The notes below the pieces were generated by a model. It was not told where the DNA came from, did not search any database, and saw nothing but the letters and a program-made list of their open reading frames with translations. The position numbers and the translations under genes are program-made. A stretch of 64,000 nucleotides of DNA, from NCBI GenBank assembly GCA_930633525.1, contig CAKNFP010000001.1, positions 2,644,001 through 2,708,000 on the forward strand, in the 5' to 3' direction. The stretch is from Hyphomicrobiales bacterium (GTDB taxonomy: Bacteria; Pseudomonadota; Alphaproteobacteria; Rhizobiales; Beijerinckiaceae). Every line of letters begins with the position of its first letter. The stretch's first letter is position 1. This document shows positions 16,780 to 26,114 of this stretch, piece after piece.

Positions 16780-18777
16780 ATGTATCGGCCGCCTGGCTGG
16801 TTACGCAACGTGGCCCGGCTCAATCCCAACACGGCCTGGCCGTGGCGCCATTCGATCCGCATCACCATCGCGGTGGCCGTACCGTTACTTGTCGGACATT
16901 TCACAGGTCTAAGGGACCCGGCGCTGCTTGTCTGCCTCGGAGCGCTGCTCAACTCCGTCAAAGTCCAGTCGGATCCCTATCTTGCCCGCCTGCGACGAAT
17001 GCTCATTGCGGCGCCCGTCGCGGGCGTGGGTTATGTGCTCGGCGCGACCGTATCCGGGCACGGGCCGCTTACCATCCTGCTGCTCGTCGGCGTTGCCTTT
17101 ATCTCCGGACTGATCAGCGGATATGGCGCCGCCCTGTCGACCGCCGCGATGCAGATGCTCGTGCTCGCCATACTCGGGGCAAGCGTGCATTCAGGCGCCC
17201 CCATCTGGCTTCCACCGCTCTTGTTCATGGCCGGCAGCGCATTTGCGGCGCTCCTTCTTGCTTGCGAGGCCCTCCTTGATCGCCGCCTTCCGGAGCGTGC
17301 CACCTTCGCACGTGTGATCGGCGCAATGGCGCATCTGGCCAGCGTGGAGGCGCAAGCATCCGGAAGCGAAAATCGTCCGGATATCTCGACGCCCGTCGAG
17401 GAGGCACGACGCCGCGTCACCGATTCGATCGCCAAAGGATACACTGAGCTTTTCGAGGCGTGCCGCGGTAGCGAAGGCAAGTCCAACATACAGGAACGAC
17501 GCGCCAGAATACTCTCGACCATCGAGCTGATTTCGGCGGATATCGTCGGCAGCCGGAACCAGCATGCCCTGATGGGCGCGGTCGCCGAGCGGCTCGGAGC
17601 GATTGCACAGGCCCTCGCGCAGCGTCGCGGCCCACCTCCGCAGTCTCCCCGATGTCCGGCCGAGGACCGCTTGTTCAGCTATATCGACAAGCTGACAGAA
17701 GAGATCTGGCCCGCGTCGACCGAGACCAATGCCAGCACCGCGCCTCGAAGATCCGATGCGGCCGGCAGCCTGTCGCGCTGGATGCATATCGCTGCCTACA
17801 AGACACTGTTTGGAAGACTTGTTCTCGGCCGGCAAGTCGTCCTGTCCGCGATACAGCTCGCCCTGTGCATTGGCGTCGCGCTTGTTGTGGAGCATTATGC
17901 CCCGGGCGCCCGCTCCTACTGGATCCCGCTAACGGTCGCGATCGTTCTCAAGCCGGATTTCGGATCCGTCTTCGTGCGCGCTGTTCAGCGGAGCATCGGG
18001 ACTGTGGCCGGCGTTGTCATCGGCGTCGTCATCATGACGCTGGTCCCAAAAGGCTTGATACTGATCGCCGCCATGACCGCGCTGGCGGCCGCCATTCCCT
18101 GGGCCGGCCTGCGGGGCTACGCGCTGCAATGCACCTTTCTGACCCCTTTTGTGCTCATTCTGATCGATGTCAGCACGCCGGGCGTCACCGCCGACTACGC
18201 CGCACAGCGGCTTGTCGATACCGTGTTGGGCGCCGCAATCTCCCTCGTCTTCGGCTATCTTATCTGGCCGCGCTCGCCCGGCGCGCACATCGGAAAGTCA
18301 TTCGCCGCCGCAATGCAAGCCGTGGCAAACTATCTCGATGCGACCGGGCGCATCGAGAGTGGCAGCAACGACGCCATGATGTCAGCCCGGAGGGCCGCCT
18401 ATCAGAGCCTGTCCAACGCGCGCACCGCTCTGCAGAGGGCCCTTTCAGAGCCGCCTCCCGCGAGCAACGAGGCTGCCGCGTGGTATCCCGTGATCGTCAA
18501 TGCCGAGCGCTTGTGCGACCACATCACGCGATTTGTGGAAACGCGACAGGAGAGAGACCCAACACAGGATGCAGGCGCGATTGCGGAGCGCGTCGCTGTG
18601 CTGCGTTCGATGGAAGCTTTTGCAGATTCCGGGGAAGACGAGTCCGGTGCATCGGCCCTCTCCCGGCCATCGGGCGAGGATGGTGACGCCATTAACGATA
18701 TCGACTTCGAGATCAATCGATTGCGCCACCTGCTCGAGGCCGTTCACGTGTCAACGCGCCATGCTCGCGAGCATTGA
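16780..18777 (+). CDS. FUSC-family membrane protein (YccC/YhfK-like)
   Basis: A 665-residue inner-membrane protein, the second FUSC protein in a row but on the other strand. The N-terminal membrane block (about 25-160) has TMs such as ITIAVAVPLLVG and YVLGATVSGHGPLTILLLVGVAF. It is followed by a soluble region and a second block (about 355-510) with YWIPLTVAIVLKPDFGSVFVRAVQRSIGTVAG, a clear FUSC_2 signature, then a soluble tail. The start is unsure: ATG 16780, or GTG 16747 which has a GAGAGA-rich stretch upstream. It is divergent from the ytcA-mdtNOP-like operon, with about 360 bp of shared upstream DNA. Such proteins export aromatic or other organic acids; its substrate is unknown. Confidence 0.82.
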   Translation: MYRPPGWLRNVARLNPNTAWPWRHSIRITIAVAVPLLVGHFTGLRDPALLVCLGALLNSVKVQSDPYLARLRRMLIAAPVAGVGYVLGATVSGHGPLTILLLVGVAFISGLISGYGAALSTAAMQMLVLAILGASVHSGAPIWLPPLLFMAGSAFAALLLACEALLDRRLPERATFARVIGAMAHLASVEAQASGSENRPDISTPVEEARRRVTDSIAKGYTELFEACRGSEGKSNIQERRARILSTIELISADIVGSRNQHALMGAVAERLGAIAQALAQRRGPPPQSPRCPAEDRLFSYIDKLTEEIWPASTETNASTAPRRSDAAGSLSRWMHIAAYKTLFGRLVLGRQVVLSAIQLALCIGVALVVEHYAPGARSYWIPLTVAIVLKPDFGSVFVRAVQRSIGTVAGVVIGVVIMTLVPKGLILIAAMTALAAAIPWAGLRGYALQCTFLTPFVLILIDVSTPGVTADYAAQRLVDTVLGAAISLVFGYLIWPRSPGAHIGKSFAAAMQAVANYLDATGRIESGSNDAMMSARRAAYQSLSNARTALQRALSEPPPASNEAAAWYPVIVNAERLCDHITRFVETRQERDPTQDAGAIAERVAVLRSMEAFADSGEDESGASALSRPSGEDGDAINDIDFEINRLRHLLEAVHVSTRHAREH

Positions 18778-19189
18778 GGTCGGCGGCCGCGACATCGGCA
18801 TCGGCATCGGCATCGGGCATGAGATTAATTTAATCGCGGTCAATTAAACAGTCCGTCCAGATCGACAACTTGTCGTCGATTGCCTTGCCCATCGCTGCAA
18901 TTAAACTAATTTAACTTTGCTCAAATGTGTTTCCTGTTGATCGACCTATGAAGCATAAGCTAGGTTGCATGCGGCGTGATGCTGTATTGTGGGAGCATAT
19001 TGGTTAACGATAGTACTGTGCCAGCGAGCGTGCATCGTTCGGCGCAGATTGACGTGTGCCTGTAGAGGCTTTCCGTCGGCGGTTAGGCGGCTATCTGCTG
19101 TGGAAACAAGTTGTCACATGGCAAGAATATCATCGTAACCTCACATATGATCCCCCGCCAATGCGGCTATAACCTGTTTGGAGATGACG
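18778..19189. other. Region upstream of the urease operon, no gene seen
   Basis: 412 bp between the FUSC stop and ureA. It starts with four copies of CATCGG and continues AT-rich (18820-18930, with repeated AATTAA motifs), which fits a promoter and regulatory region. I looked for a -24/-12 sigma54 promoter (TGGC-N8-TTGC) and found no convincing match. No ORF with a ribosome site is present. Confidence 0.5.
18793..18816. repeat. Hexamer tandem repeat (CATCGG x4)
   Basis: Four exact copies of CATCGG in a row, beginning 15 bp after the FUSC stop codon. Too short to infer a role; possibly a slippage-prone tract. Confidence 0.8.
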
Positions 19190-19492
19190 ATGCATCTGAC
19201 ACCGCGGGAGTTCGACAAGCTGCTGATCCACATGATGGCGGATGTTGCGCTGAAGCGTAAGGCCAAGGGTCTCAAGCTCAATCACCCGGAATCGGTGGCC
19301 GTGCTGTCCGCCTATGTGCTTGAGGGCGCGCGCGAGGGCAAAACCGTCGAGGAAGTGATGGACGGCGCGCGCAACGTCCTCAAGGCGGAGGATGTCATGG
19401 AAGGTGTCACCGATCTCATATCGCTGATTCAAGTCGAAGCCGTCTTCCTGGACGGAAGCCGCCTCGTCAGCTTGCACAGCCCCATCGTCTGA
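19190..19492 (+). CDS. ureA: Urease gamma subunit
   Basis: The smallest structural subunit of urease, which hydrolyses urea to ammonia and carbamate. 100 residues, exactly the usual length. It begins [31 protein letters not shown] and ends in the family pattern [19 protein letters not shown]. The ATG at 19190 was chosen because GGAG ends 6 nt before it; an ATG at 19184 would overlap that site. First gene of the cluster ureA-ureB-ureC-ureE-ureF-ureG-ureD-urea transporter, an order I know from the Brucella ure-2 operon. Confidence 0.97.
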   Translation: MHLTPREFDKLLIHMMADVALKRKAKGLKLNHPESVAVLSAYVLEGAREGKTVEEVMDGARNVLKAEDVMEGVTDLISLIQVEAVFLDGSRLVSLHSPIV

Positions 19493-19534
19493 TCCGCCAG
19501 CATCGCGCCGGCAAAGCCTTTCAAGGAGGCTCCA

Positions 19535-20032
19535 TTGGCAAAGAATCCGTCGAAGCAAACTTCTCCTGCCCCCACGAAGGCGGCAGCTCCCGCACCCAAG
19601 AAGGCGGCGGCTCCCGCGCCGACACCGGTTGGCGGCTATATTCTTGCCTCGGACCCGATCGAGATCAATCCGGGCCGGCCGCGTACGAAACTGACGGTGC
19701 GCAATACGGGCGACAGGCCGATCCAGGTGGGATCGCATTTCCACTTCTTCGAGACAAACCGGTATCTGGAGTTCGACCGCGCCGCCGCTTTCGGCCAGCG
19801 CCTCGACATCCCCGCGAATACCGCGGTGCGCTTCGAGCCCGGCGACGAGAAGGACGTGACGCTCGTTCCCTATGCGGGCAAGCAATTCATCTTTGGCTTC
19901 AATGGCCTGGTGGACGGTTGGACAGGCTCCGGGCCGACGCCCGGCTATAGCCCGAACCGGGATGCCTCGATCGCCAAGGCGGCGGAGCTCGGCTTCAAGT
20001 CACGGGCCCAGACGAAGAAGTCTGCGAAGTAA
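19535..20032 (+). CDS. ureB: Urease beta subunit with a Lys/Ala/Pro-rich N-terminal extension
   Basis: A structural subunit of urease, 165 residues against about 101-110 for a bare UreB. The conserved body starts near residue 33 ([41 protein letters not shown]) and ends with a 20-30-residue extra tail rich in Lys. The first 31 residues are low complexity ([17 protein letters not shown]). The TTG start at 19535 is supported by a strong AAGGAGG site 5 nt upstream (19523-19529); no ATG offers a better start. It lies 42 bp after ureA. Confidence 0.95.
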   Translation: MAKNPSKQTSPAPTKAAAPAPKKAAAPAPTPVGGYILASDPIEINPGRPRTKLTVRNTGDRPIQVGSHFHFFETNRYLEFDRAAAFGQRLDIPANTAVRFEPGDEKDVTLVPYAGKQFIFGFNGLVDGWTGSGPTPGYSPNRDASIAKAAELGFKSRAQTKKSAK

Positions 20033-20070
20033 GCCCTTCCACTTTTCTCCGTTTCGTAAGGTACGCCGCC

Positions 20071-21792
20071 ATGTCGCAAATTTCACGTCAACAGTACGCG
20101 GATCTATACGGGCCGACCGTTGGTGACAAGATTCGCCTTGGCAATACCGATCTCTATGTGGAGATCGAAAAGGATCTTCGGGCCGTCTATGGTGACGAGC
20201 TCCAGTATGGCGGTGGCAAGACACTGCGCGACGGCATGGGCTCCGAGAACCAGCTGACCCAGGAGGCTGGCTGTCTCGATCTCGTCATCACCAACGTCAC
20301 CGTGCTCGAGCCGACGCTGGGCGTCGTGAAGGCCGACGTCGGCATCCGGAACGGCCGCATCGTCGGCCTCGGCAAGGCGGGCAATCCTGCGACCATGGAC
20401 GGCGTTACGCCTGGCCTCGTCACGGGCGCGTCCACGGACGCCATCTCGGGCGAGCATTTGATCCTGACCGCTGGCGGCATGGACACCCACGTCCACTACA
20501 TCTCGCCCCAGCAGGTCTATGCGGCTCTGTCCAACGGCATCACCACGCTCTGGGGCGGCGGCGTCGGGCCGGTCGATGGCTCGAATGGCGTCACCACGAC
20601 CAATGGGCCGTGGAACCTCGAAATGATGCTGCGGTCCATCGAGGGCCTGCCGATCAACTTCGGTCTGCTGGGCAAGGGCAACTCGACCGGCAAGGGCCCG
20701 ATGATCGAGCAGCTTCTCGGCGGCGCGGCCGGCTTCAAGGTTCACGAAGACTACGGCGCGACCCCCTCCGCCATTCGCTCCTGCCTTTCGGTCGCCGACG
20801 AGTACGACGTCTCGGTCGCGGTACACACCGACACCCTGAACGAAGCCGGCTATGTCGAGGATACGATCGCCGCTTTCGATGGCCGCACCATCCACACCTT
20901 CCATTCGGAAGGCGCGGGCGGCGGTCACGCCCCCGACCTGCTCAAGGTTGTCGGCCAGCGCAATGTTCTCCCGAGCTCGACCAATCCGACGCTGCCCTGC
21001 GGGCAGAACTCGGTGGCCGAACTCTTCGACATGATCATGGTCTGCCACAACCTCAACCCGAAGATCCCGTCCGACGTGGCCTTCGCGGAAAGCCGCGTGC
21101 GCGCGGAGACGATCGTCGCCGAAAGCGTGCTGCATGACCTCGGCGCGATCTCGATGATCGGCAGTGACTCGCAGGCAATGGGGCGTATCGGCGAAAGCTT
21201 CCTGCGGTCCATTCAGACGGCCGACGCCATGAAGAAGGCTCGCGGTCCCCTGGCGGAAGACGCGCCAGGCAACGACAATTTCCGCGTGCTGCGCTATATC
21301 GCGAAGGTCACGATCAACCCGTGCATCACCGCCGGTGTCGCCCATGAAGTGGGCTCGATCGCTCCGGGCAAGTTCGCGGACCTGGTCCTCTGGGAGCCGG
21401 CCTTTTTCGGTGCGAAGCCGAAGCTGGTGCTGAAGGGCGGCTTCGTGGCCTGGGCCAATATGGGCGATCCCAACGCCTCGCTGCCGACCCCGCAGCCGAT
21501 GTATTACCGGCCGATGTTCGGCGCTTTCGGCTCCGCGATGCCGAAGACCTCACTCACCTTCGTCTCGCGCGCTGCCTATGACGCGAACATCGGCGAGCGC
21601 CTGGGTCTGCAGCGTTTGGTCAGCCCGGTCTCTTCCACGCGTGTCCTCGGCAAGCATCACATGGTGCTCAACGATTACCTGCCGAACATCGACGTCAATT
21701 CCGAAACCTTCGCCGTCACCATCGACGGTACGCATGTAACGGTCGAGCCGCCCAAGAGCATCTCGCTTAACCAGCTCTACTTCTTCAGTTAA
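20071..21792 (+). CDS. ureC: Urease alpha subunit (catalytic)
   Basis: The catalytic subunit with the di-nickel site, 573 residues. The nickel ligands are present: His140 and His142 (HVHY), the Lys223 that becomes carbamylated (GFKVHEDYG), His225, the His in [10 protein letters not shown] and in [14 protein letters not shown], and an Asp in GSDSQAMGR. The mobile flap keeps Cys325 and the catalytic His326, but the next residue is Asn (CHN) where most ureases have a second His (CHH). Numbers run 6 above the Klebsiella enzyme. The ATG at 20071 lies 38 bp after ureB. Function as a urease is well supported. Confidence 0.97.
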   Translation: MSQISRQQYADLYGPTVGDKIRLGNTDLYVEIEKDLRAVYGDELQYGGGKTLRDGMGSENQLTQEAGCLDLVITNVTVLEPTLGVVKADVGIRNGRIVGLGKAGNPATMDGVTPGLVTGASTDAISGEHLILTAGGMDTHVHYISPQQVYAALSNGITTLWGGGVGPVDGSNGVTTTNGPWNLEMMLRSIEGLPINFGLLGKGNSTGKGPMIEQLLGGAAGFKVHEDYGATPSAIRSCLSVADEYDVSVAVHTDTLNEAGYVEDTIAAFDGRTIHTFHSEGAGGGHAPDLLKVVGQRNVLPSSTNPTLPCGQNSVAELFDMIMVCHNLNPKIPSDVAFAESRVRAETIVAESVLHDLGAISMIGSDSQAMGRIGESFLRSIQTADAMKKARGPLAEDAPGNDNFRVLRYIAKVTINPCITAGVAHEVGSIAPGKFADLVLWEPAFFGAKPKLVLKGGFVAWANMGDPNASLPTPQPMYYRPMFGAFGSAMPKTSLTFVSRAAYDANIGERLGLQRLVSPVSSTRVLGKHHMVLNDYLPNIDVNSETFAVTIDGTHVTVEPPKSISLNQLYFFS

Positions 21793-21822
21793 TGTCTGCA
21801 TCGGCATGCAGCAGAGGCACGC

Positions 21823-22470
21823 ATGATCATTATCGAGAATACGCTTGGCAATCTGTCGGATCCCAAGTGGGCGAAGGCTCTCGAAGGGGCTGCGATCGAC
21901 TGGCTCGACCTGGATCAATGGGAGGCTCAGAAGAGCCGCCTGCGCAAGGCAACGACCGGCGAGGTCGAGTTGGCATTGTCACTCGATCGCAACTCCCATC
22001 TGCATGACGGCGACATCCTCCTCTGGGATGAGGCCAAGCGTGCCGCCGTCGTCGCTCGCATCCACCTGCGCGAGGTCATGATCATCGACCTCTCGGATGT
22101 GGTCGGCGAGAAGGTCGAGAAGATGGTGCAGACCCTGTTCGAGCTCGGGCACGCGCTGGGCAACCAGCACTGGCCCGCGATCGTCAAGGAAACCAAGGTC
22201 TATGTACCGTTGACCGTGGATCGCAAGGTCATGTCCTCGGTGATGAAGACCCACGCGCTGCCGGGCGTGCGTTACGAATTCACCCCGGGCTCGGACGTCA
22301 TTCCCTACCTCGCTCCCCATGAGGCTAGGCGTCTGTTCGGCGGAGCCAGCGATACGCCCCATTCCCATCACCATGGCGATGGCCGGCCCGAGCATTCTCA
22401 CGGGCACGGACATGATCATGGTCACGGACATGGACATCACCATGGCCACGACCACGACCATGGGCATTGA
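21823..22470 (+). CDS. ureE: Urease accessory protein UreE, nickel carrier with His-rich tail
   Basis: A metallochaperone that delivers nickel to the UreDFG-apourease complex; 215 residues. The body has the UreE N-terminal fold (LHDGDILLWDEAKRAAVVAR) and the C-terminal metal-binding domain (ELGHALGNQHWPAIVKETKVYVPL). The last 45 residues hold about 21 His with Gly and Asp (HSHHHGDG, then HGHGHDHGHGHGHHHGHDHDHGH in two stretches), a nickel store as in Klebsiella UreE. An AGAGG site precedes the ATG. Its end overlaps the proposed ureF start by 11 bp. Confidence 0.96.
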   Translation: MIIIENTLGNLSDPKWAKALEGAAIDWLDLDQWEAQKSRLRKATTGEVELALSLDRNSHLHDGDILLWDEAKRAAVVARIHLREVMIIDLSDVVGEKVEKMVQTLFELGHALGNQHWPAIVKETKVYVPLTVDRKVMSSVMKTHALPGVRYEFTPGSDVIPYLAPHEARRLFGGASDTPHSHHHGDGRPEHSHGHGHDHGHGHGHHHGHDHDHGH

Positions 22471-23170
22471 GCTTCCCCTTGGGAGGACATTGCCGGAGTT
22501 GCTGTATCTCCTCCAGTTTGGAGATTCGGCACTTCCCGTAGGTGGCTTCTCGTTCTCGAACGGTCTTGAATCGGCCATCCAGGAAGGTCTCGTGGACGGG
22601 CCCGCGACGTTGCGGGCCTATACCGAGACATCGATGTGGCAGGCGGCGACGAGCGACGGCATCGCCGTGCTCTGTGCCCACCGTGCCGCCGAGGCCGGCG
22701 ACATCGAGACGCTGAAGCAGATCGACAAGCTGACCTATGAGCGCAAGCTCAACGAGGAAACGCGTCTCATGACGGTGCGCATGGGACGCAAACTGTGCGA
22801 GCTGTCATCTGTCATCACGGCGAATGACGCGACGCGCGACTGGTTCGAGCGCATCAAGACCGGGGAAACGCCCGGCACGCATCCGGTCAGCCTGGCCATC
22901 ACGCTCGCCGCCCTCCATGTCCGGCGGCAGGACGCGTTCGGTGTCCAGCAATATGGCGTGGCGACCGCAGTCCTCAGCGCGGCGCTGCGGCTCATGCGCA
23001 TTTCCTTTATCGACACACAGAAGATCCTGCTCGATGTCACGGCGCAGGTCGCACCTGCCTATGAACGCGTCGCGGATGCGACCATCGACGAAATGGCAAG
23101 CTTCGCGCCCATGATCGACATACTGGCGGCTGTCCATGTGAAGGGTCATGTGCGCATGTTCATGAACTAG
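22460..23170 (+). CDS. ureF: Urease accessory protein UreF
   Basis: UreF works with UreD and UreG to insert nickel and to control the UreG GTPase; 236 residues. The family start is visible: LLYLLQFGDSALPVGGFSFSNGLESAIQEG. Helices follow with RMGRKLCELSS and the conserved C-terminal region DEMASFAPMIDILAAVH. The ATG at 22460 lies inside the last codons of ureE (11-bp overlap, coupling likely). The upstream reading frame to 22319 only translates the His-codon tract of ureE in another frame, so I reject a longer start. Confidence 0.94.
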   Translation: MGIELPLGRTLPELLYLLQFGDSALPVGGFSFSNGLESAIQEGLVDGPATLRAYTETSMWQAATSDGIAVLCAHRAAEAGDIETLKQIDKLTYERKLNEETRLMTVRMGRKLCELSSVITANDATRDWFERIKTGETPGTHPVSLAITLAALHVRRQDAFGVQQYGVATAVLSAALRLMRISFIDTQKILLDVTAQVAPAYERVADATIDEMASFAPMIDILAAVHVKGHVRMFMN

Positions 23171-23284
23171 ATTGAGGCGCAACGCGGTTCCGGGAACAGA
23201 ACCGCAGCTCCAACGAAAATGTGAGGGGACGGTTCCGGCTTGCGCGGAGCGCCCCGGCGGTAAGCGTCAACAGGGTTTGGACAG

Positions 23285-23923
23285 ATGAAGAAAATTCCTC
23301 GCATTGGTATCGGCGGCCCGGTCGGCTCTGGCAAGACTGCGATCATCGAGGCCATTACCCCCGAGCTGGTGAAGCTCGGCTACCGCATTCTCGTGATCAC
23401 CAATGACGTGGTAACCACCGAAGACGCCAAGCACGTGCAGCGTACCCTGCGCGGCATCCTCCTCGAGGAGCGCATCATCGGCGTCGAGACCGGCGGCTGC
23501 CCGCATACGGCGGTGCGCGAGGACCCGAGCATGAACCTCGCCGCCGTCGAGGAGATGGAGGAGAAGTTCCCGGATTCCGACCTGGTGCTGATCGAGAGCG
23601 GCGGCGACAACCTGACCCTGACGTTCAGCCCTGCGCTGGTGGACTTCTTCATCTACGTGATCGATGTGGCGGCGGGTGACAAGATCCCGCGCAAGAACGG
23701 CCCCGGCATCAGCCAGTCCGATATTCTCGTGATCAACAAGACCGACCTTGCCCCCTATGTCGGCGCAAGCCTCAAGGTCATGGACGATGATTCGCGGATG
23801 ATGCGCGGCAAGAAGCCGTTCGTCTTCACCAACTGCAAGACGAATGAAGGCATCGAGGAGCTCACGCGCCTCATCCGCGAGAACGTCCTGTTCGAGACCA
23901 TCTCCGACAAGGCAAGCGCGTGA
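23285..23923 (+). CDS. ureG: Urease accessory protein UreG, GTPase
   Basis: The SIMIBI GTPase that powers nickel insertion into urease; 212 residues, the usual length. It has the P-loop GGPVGSGKT near the N-terminus, the CPH metal-binding motif in [22 protein letters not shown] as Walker B region, and NKTDL for guanine specificity. It lies 114 bp after ureF, the largest gap within the accessory genes, and its TGA overlaps the ureD ATG by one base. Confidence 0.97.
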   Translation: MKKIPRIGIGGPVGSGKTAIIEAITPELVKLGYRILVITNDVVTTEDAKHVQRTLRGILLEERIIGVETGGCPHTAVREDPSMNLAAVEEMEEKFPDSDLVLIESGGDNLTLTFSPALVDFFIYVIDVAAGDKIPRKNGPGISQSDILVINKTDLAPYVGASLKVMDDDSRMMRGKKPFVFTNCKTNEGIEELTRLIRENVLFETISDKASA

Positions 23924-24831
23924 TGCTCGGCGACGCCAGGGAACTGAGCGCTTACCAGGACGAGCCTCCTCAGCTACCCAGCGGATCTTTTGGCAAGAAT
24001 GCCTATCTGCGGCTCGGCTTCGAACCGGGCACGCATCGTACCCTGCTGCGGACCTTGCATCGGCGCGCGCCGCTCATCGTGCAGCAGGCGCTCTATTGGG
24101 ATGAGGAGATGCCGGGGCTCCCCTGCGTCAGCATCATCTCCAACGCCGGCGGGATCCTGCAGGGCGATCGCAACGTCATCGAGATCGACCTGCAGGCAGG
24201 TGCGCAGGCGCATGTGACGACGCAATCGGCGACGCGCATTCACGAAATGGATGCCAACTACGCGAGCCAGACGCAGCTGCTCACCCTTGGGGCCCACTCC
24301 TATCTCGAATACATCCCCCGGCCGATCATCCCGCACAAGAACTCGCGCTTCATCCAGACGACGAGGATTGAGGTCGATCCCACGGCAACGTTGATCTATT
24401 CCGAAATCATGATGCCGGGCCGGAAGTATTACCGTGACGGTGAGATCTTCGAATACGAACTGTTTTCCTCGACCGTAACCGCGACGCGGCCAAACGGGCC
24501 CTCGCTCTTTACGGAGAAGTTCGTCATACGTCCCAAGCTCGACAAGCTGCATGCGCTCGGCGCGATGGGCGATTTCCATGTCTTTGGAAATGTGGTGGTC
24601 ATCACGCCGAAGGACAATGCGGATCGCCTGTTCGAGGCAAATACGCCGGTGTTTGATCGCGAGAACGGGATCGCGCATGGCGTGAGCCGCCTCCCCCACG
24701 ATGCAGGCCTCGTGTTCAAGGTGCTGGCGATGGAAAGCGCGCCGGTGATGGAAACGATCCGGCAGTTCTGGTCCGAGGTCAGGCAGGTCGTGGTCGGCCC
24801 GCGCGTACCGGACAATTTTCTCTGGGCGTAA
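23923..24831 (+). CDS. ureD: Urease accessory protein UreD (UreH)
   Basis: The scaffold that binds apo-urease and channels nickel from UreG/UreF; 302 residues. Conserved stretches are SIISNAGGILQGDRNVIEIDLQAGAQAHVTTQSATRIHEM, followed by LEYIPRPIIPHKNSRF and IMMPGRKYYRDGEIFEY. The ATG at 23923 overlaps the stop of ureG by one base (TGATG); a GTG at 23920 is the alternative. In many bacteria ureD precedes ureA; here it comes last, as in the Brucella ure-2 operon. Confidence 0.93.
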   Translation: MLGDARELSAYQDEPPQLPSGSFGKNAYLRLGFEPGTHRTLLRTLHRRAPLIVQQALYWDEEMPGLPCVSIISNAGGILQGDRNVIEIDLQAGAQAHVTTQSATRIHEMDANYASQTQLLTLGAHSYLEYIPRPIIPHKNSRFIQTTRIEVDPTATLIYSEIMMPGRKYYRDGEIFEYELFSSTVTATRPNGPSLFTEKFVIRPKLDKLHALGAMGDFHVFGNVVVITPKDNADRLFEANTPVFDRENGIAHGVSRLPHDAGLVFKVLAMESAPVMETIRQFWSEVRQVVVGPRVPDNFLWA

Positions 24832-24887
24832 GCGTTGCTGGCTGTGATTGAGCCATCGGCGCATCGCCACCCGGTTTACAGGTAGGG

Positions 24888-24910
24888 GCGCTTCACGAAG
24901 CGCTCTTTCG
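24888..24910 (+). terminator. Weak terminator-like hairpin after ureD
   Basis: GCGCTT (24888-24893) pairs with AAGCGC (24898-24903) over the loop CACG, followed by TCTTTCG. Stem is only 6 bp and the T-run is interrupted, so partial termination between ureD and the urea transporter is the most I would infer. Confidence 0.35.
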
Positions 24911-25021
24911 ATGTGTTGCAGCTTCGGCGCCGGGCGCCGGAGACATCTCGACGCGTCAGCGACGCTTCGCAGCGACCGCGGCAGGGGCTGATGGCCTGCG
25001 GGTACCATGGAAGGGGGCACT

Positions 25022-26050
25022 ATGTCTGAAGCGATCTCCACTTGGTCGACACTGGCGTCGCGGCATGCGGCCCTGCGGTTCATCGACATCAACCTGCGCG
25101 GTGCCGGACAGGTCATCTTCCAGAACAACCCGCTGACCGGCTTGCTCTTCATCGTCGCGATCGCCTGGGGTGCATATACCGGCGGGCAACTCGACATCAT
25201 CATCGGTGCGGTCGTTGCCCTCATCATCGCAACTATCACCGCGATGGTTCTGGAAGCTGACGAGACGTCGCTCAATCAAGGCCTGTTCGGCTTCAACGGT
25301 ATTCTCGTCGGTGCCGCCGTGCCGACCTTCCTCGCCGATGGCGCGGCGATGTGGTTTATCCTCATCGTCGGCGCCGCGGTCTCGACGGTCGTCATGCTTG
25401 CCGTTTCCAAGGTCATGAAGACCTGGGAAACGCCCGCGCTCACGTTCCCCTTCGTTCTGACCACGTGGTTTCTCGTGCTGGCGGCCTATTCCTTCGGCCA
25501 GTTGCCGATCGCTTCCATGGGCCCGCCGGCCCTACCCCATGCCTCGGCACCAGGCGTCGCGGCAGAAGCACTAAGCCTGACCGCCATTCTTGACGCCTGG
25601 CTCAAGGGGCCGGCTCAGGTCTTTCTCATCAACAATCCGATCAGCGGCATAGCTGTTCTGCTTGGGCTGTTGGTGAGCTCTCCCTGGGCCGCATTCTTTG
25701 CGGCCGCGGGAGCCGCAGTCGCGCTTGCCGTGTCGCTTGGACTTGGCGCGAATATCGGTGACGTCACTGCGGGACTTTACGGCTTCAGCCCCGTGCTGAC
25801 AGCAGTGGCCTTGGGGTGCGTTTTCTACAATCCCTCGCTCCGGGTCGCTGCCTTCGCACTCCTGGGAACCATCTTCACGGTCATCGTGCAGGGCGCTCTC
25901 GATGCCGGGATCGCGCCATTCGGCGTTCCAACCTTCACCGCACCCTTCGTCTTTGTCACCTGGCTGTTCCTGCTGCCGAAGTCGGACCTTCAGCCGCATC
26001 CGCATGCTCCGCTCAAGAGCGGCATCCTGAACAAGAAGAGCAAATCCTGA
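25022..26050 (+). CDS. Urea transporter (UT family)
   Basis: A 342-residue inner-membrane urea channel of the UT-B/Yut family. It shows the internal repeat typical of these proteins: QVIFQNNPLTGLLFIVAIAWG with LNQGLFGFNGILVGAA in the first half, and QVFLINNPISGIAVLLGLLV with VTAGLYGFSPVLTAVALG in the second. Both halves carry the NNP motif and the G-L-x-G-F/Y-x-x-x-L motif that line the urea pore. The ATG at 25022 has AAGGGGG upstream. Position after ureD matches ureT of the Brucella ure-2 operon. It should bring in urea for the urease next to it. Confidence 0.92.
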   Translation: MSEAISTWSTLASRHAALRFIDINLRGAGQVIFQNNPLTGLLFIVAIAWGAYTGGQLDIIIGAVVALIIATITAMVLEADETSLNQGLFGFNGILVGAAVPTFLADGAAMWFILIVGAAVSTVVMLAVSKVMKTWETPALTFPFVLTTWFLVLAAYSFGQLPIASMGPPALPHASAPGVAAEALSLTAILDAWLKGPAQVFLINNPISGIAVLLGLLVSSPWAAFFAAAGAAVALAVSLGLGANIGDVTAGLYGFSPVLTAVALGCVFYNPSLRVAAFALLGTIFTVIVQGALDAGIAPFGVPTFTAPFVFVTWLFLLPKSDLQPHPHAPLKSGILNKKSKS

Positions 26051-26114
26051 CTGGTGAAGGCCAGAACGTAGGACCGACAAGGCTGTACTTCTGAATAGAC
26101 TGGGATTGGCGACG

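Noticed and set aside
18778..19189. Sigma54 promoter for the urease operon
   Set aside because: No TGGC-N8-TTGC arrangement at a suitable distance from ureA.
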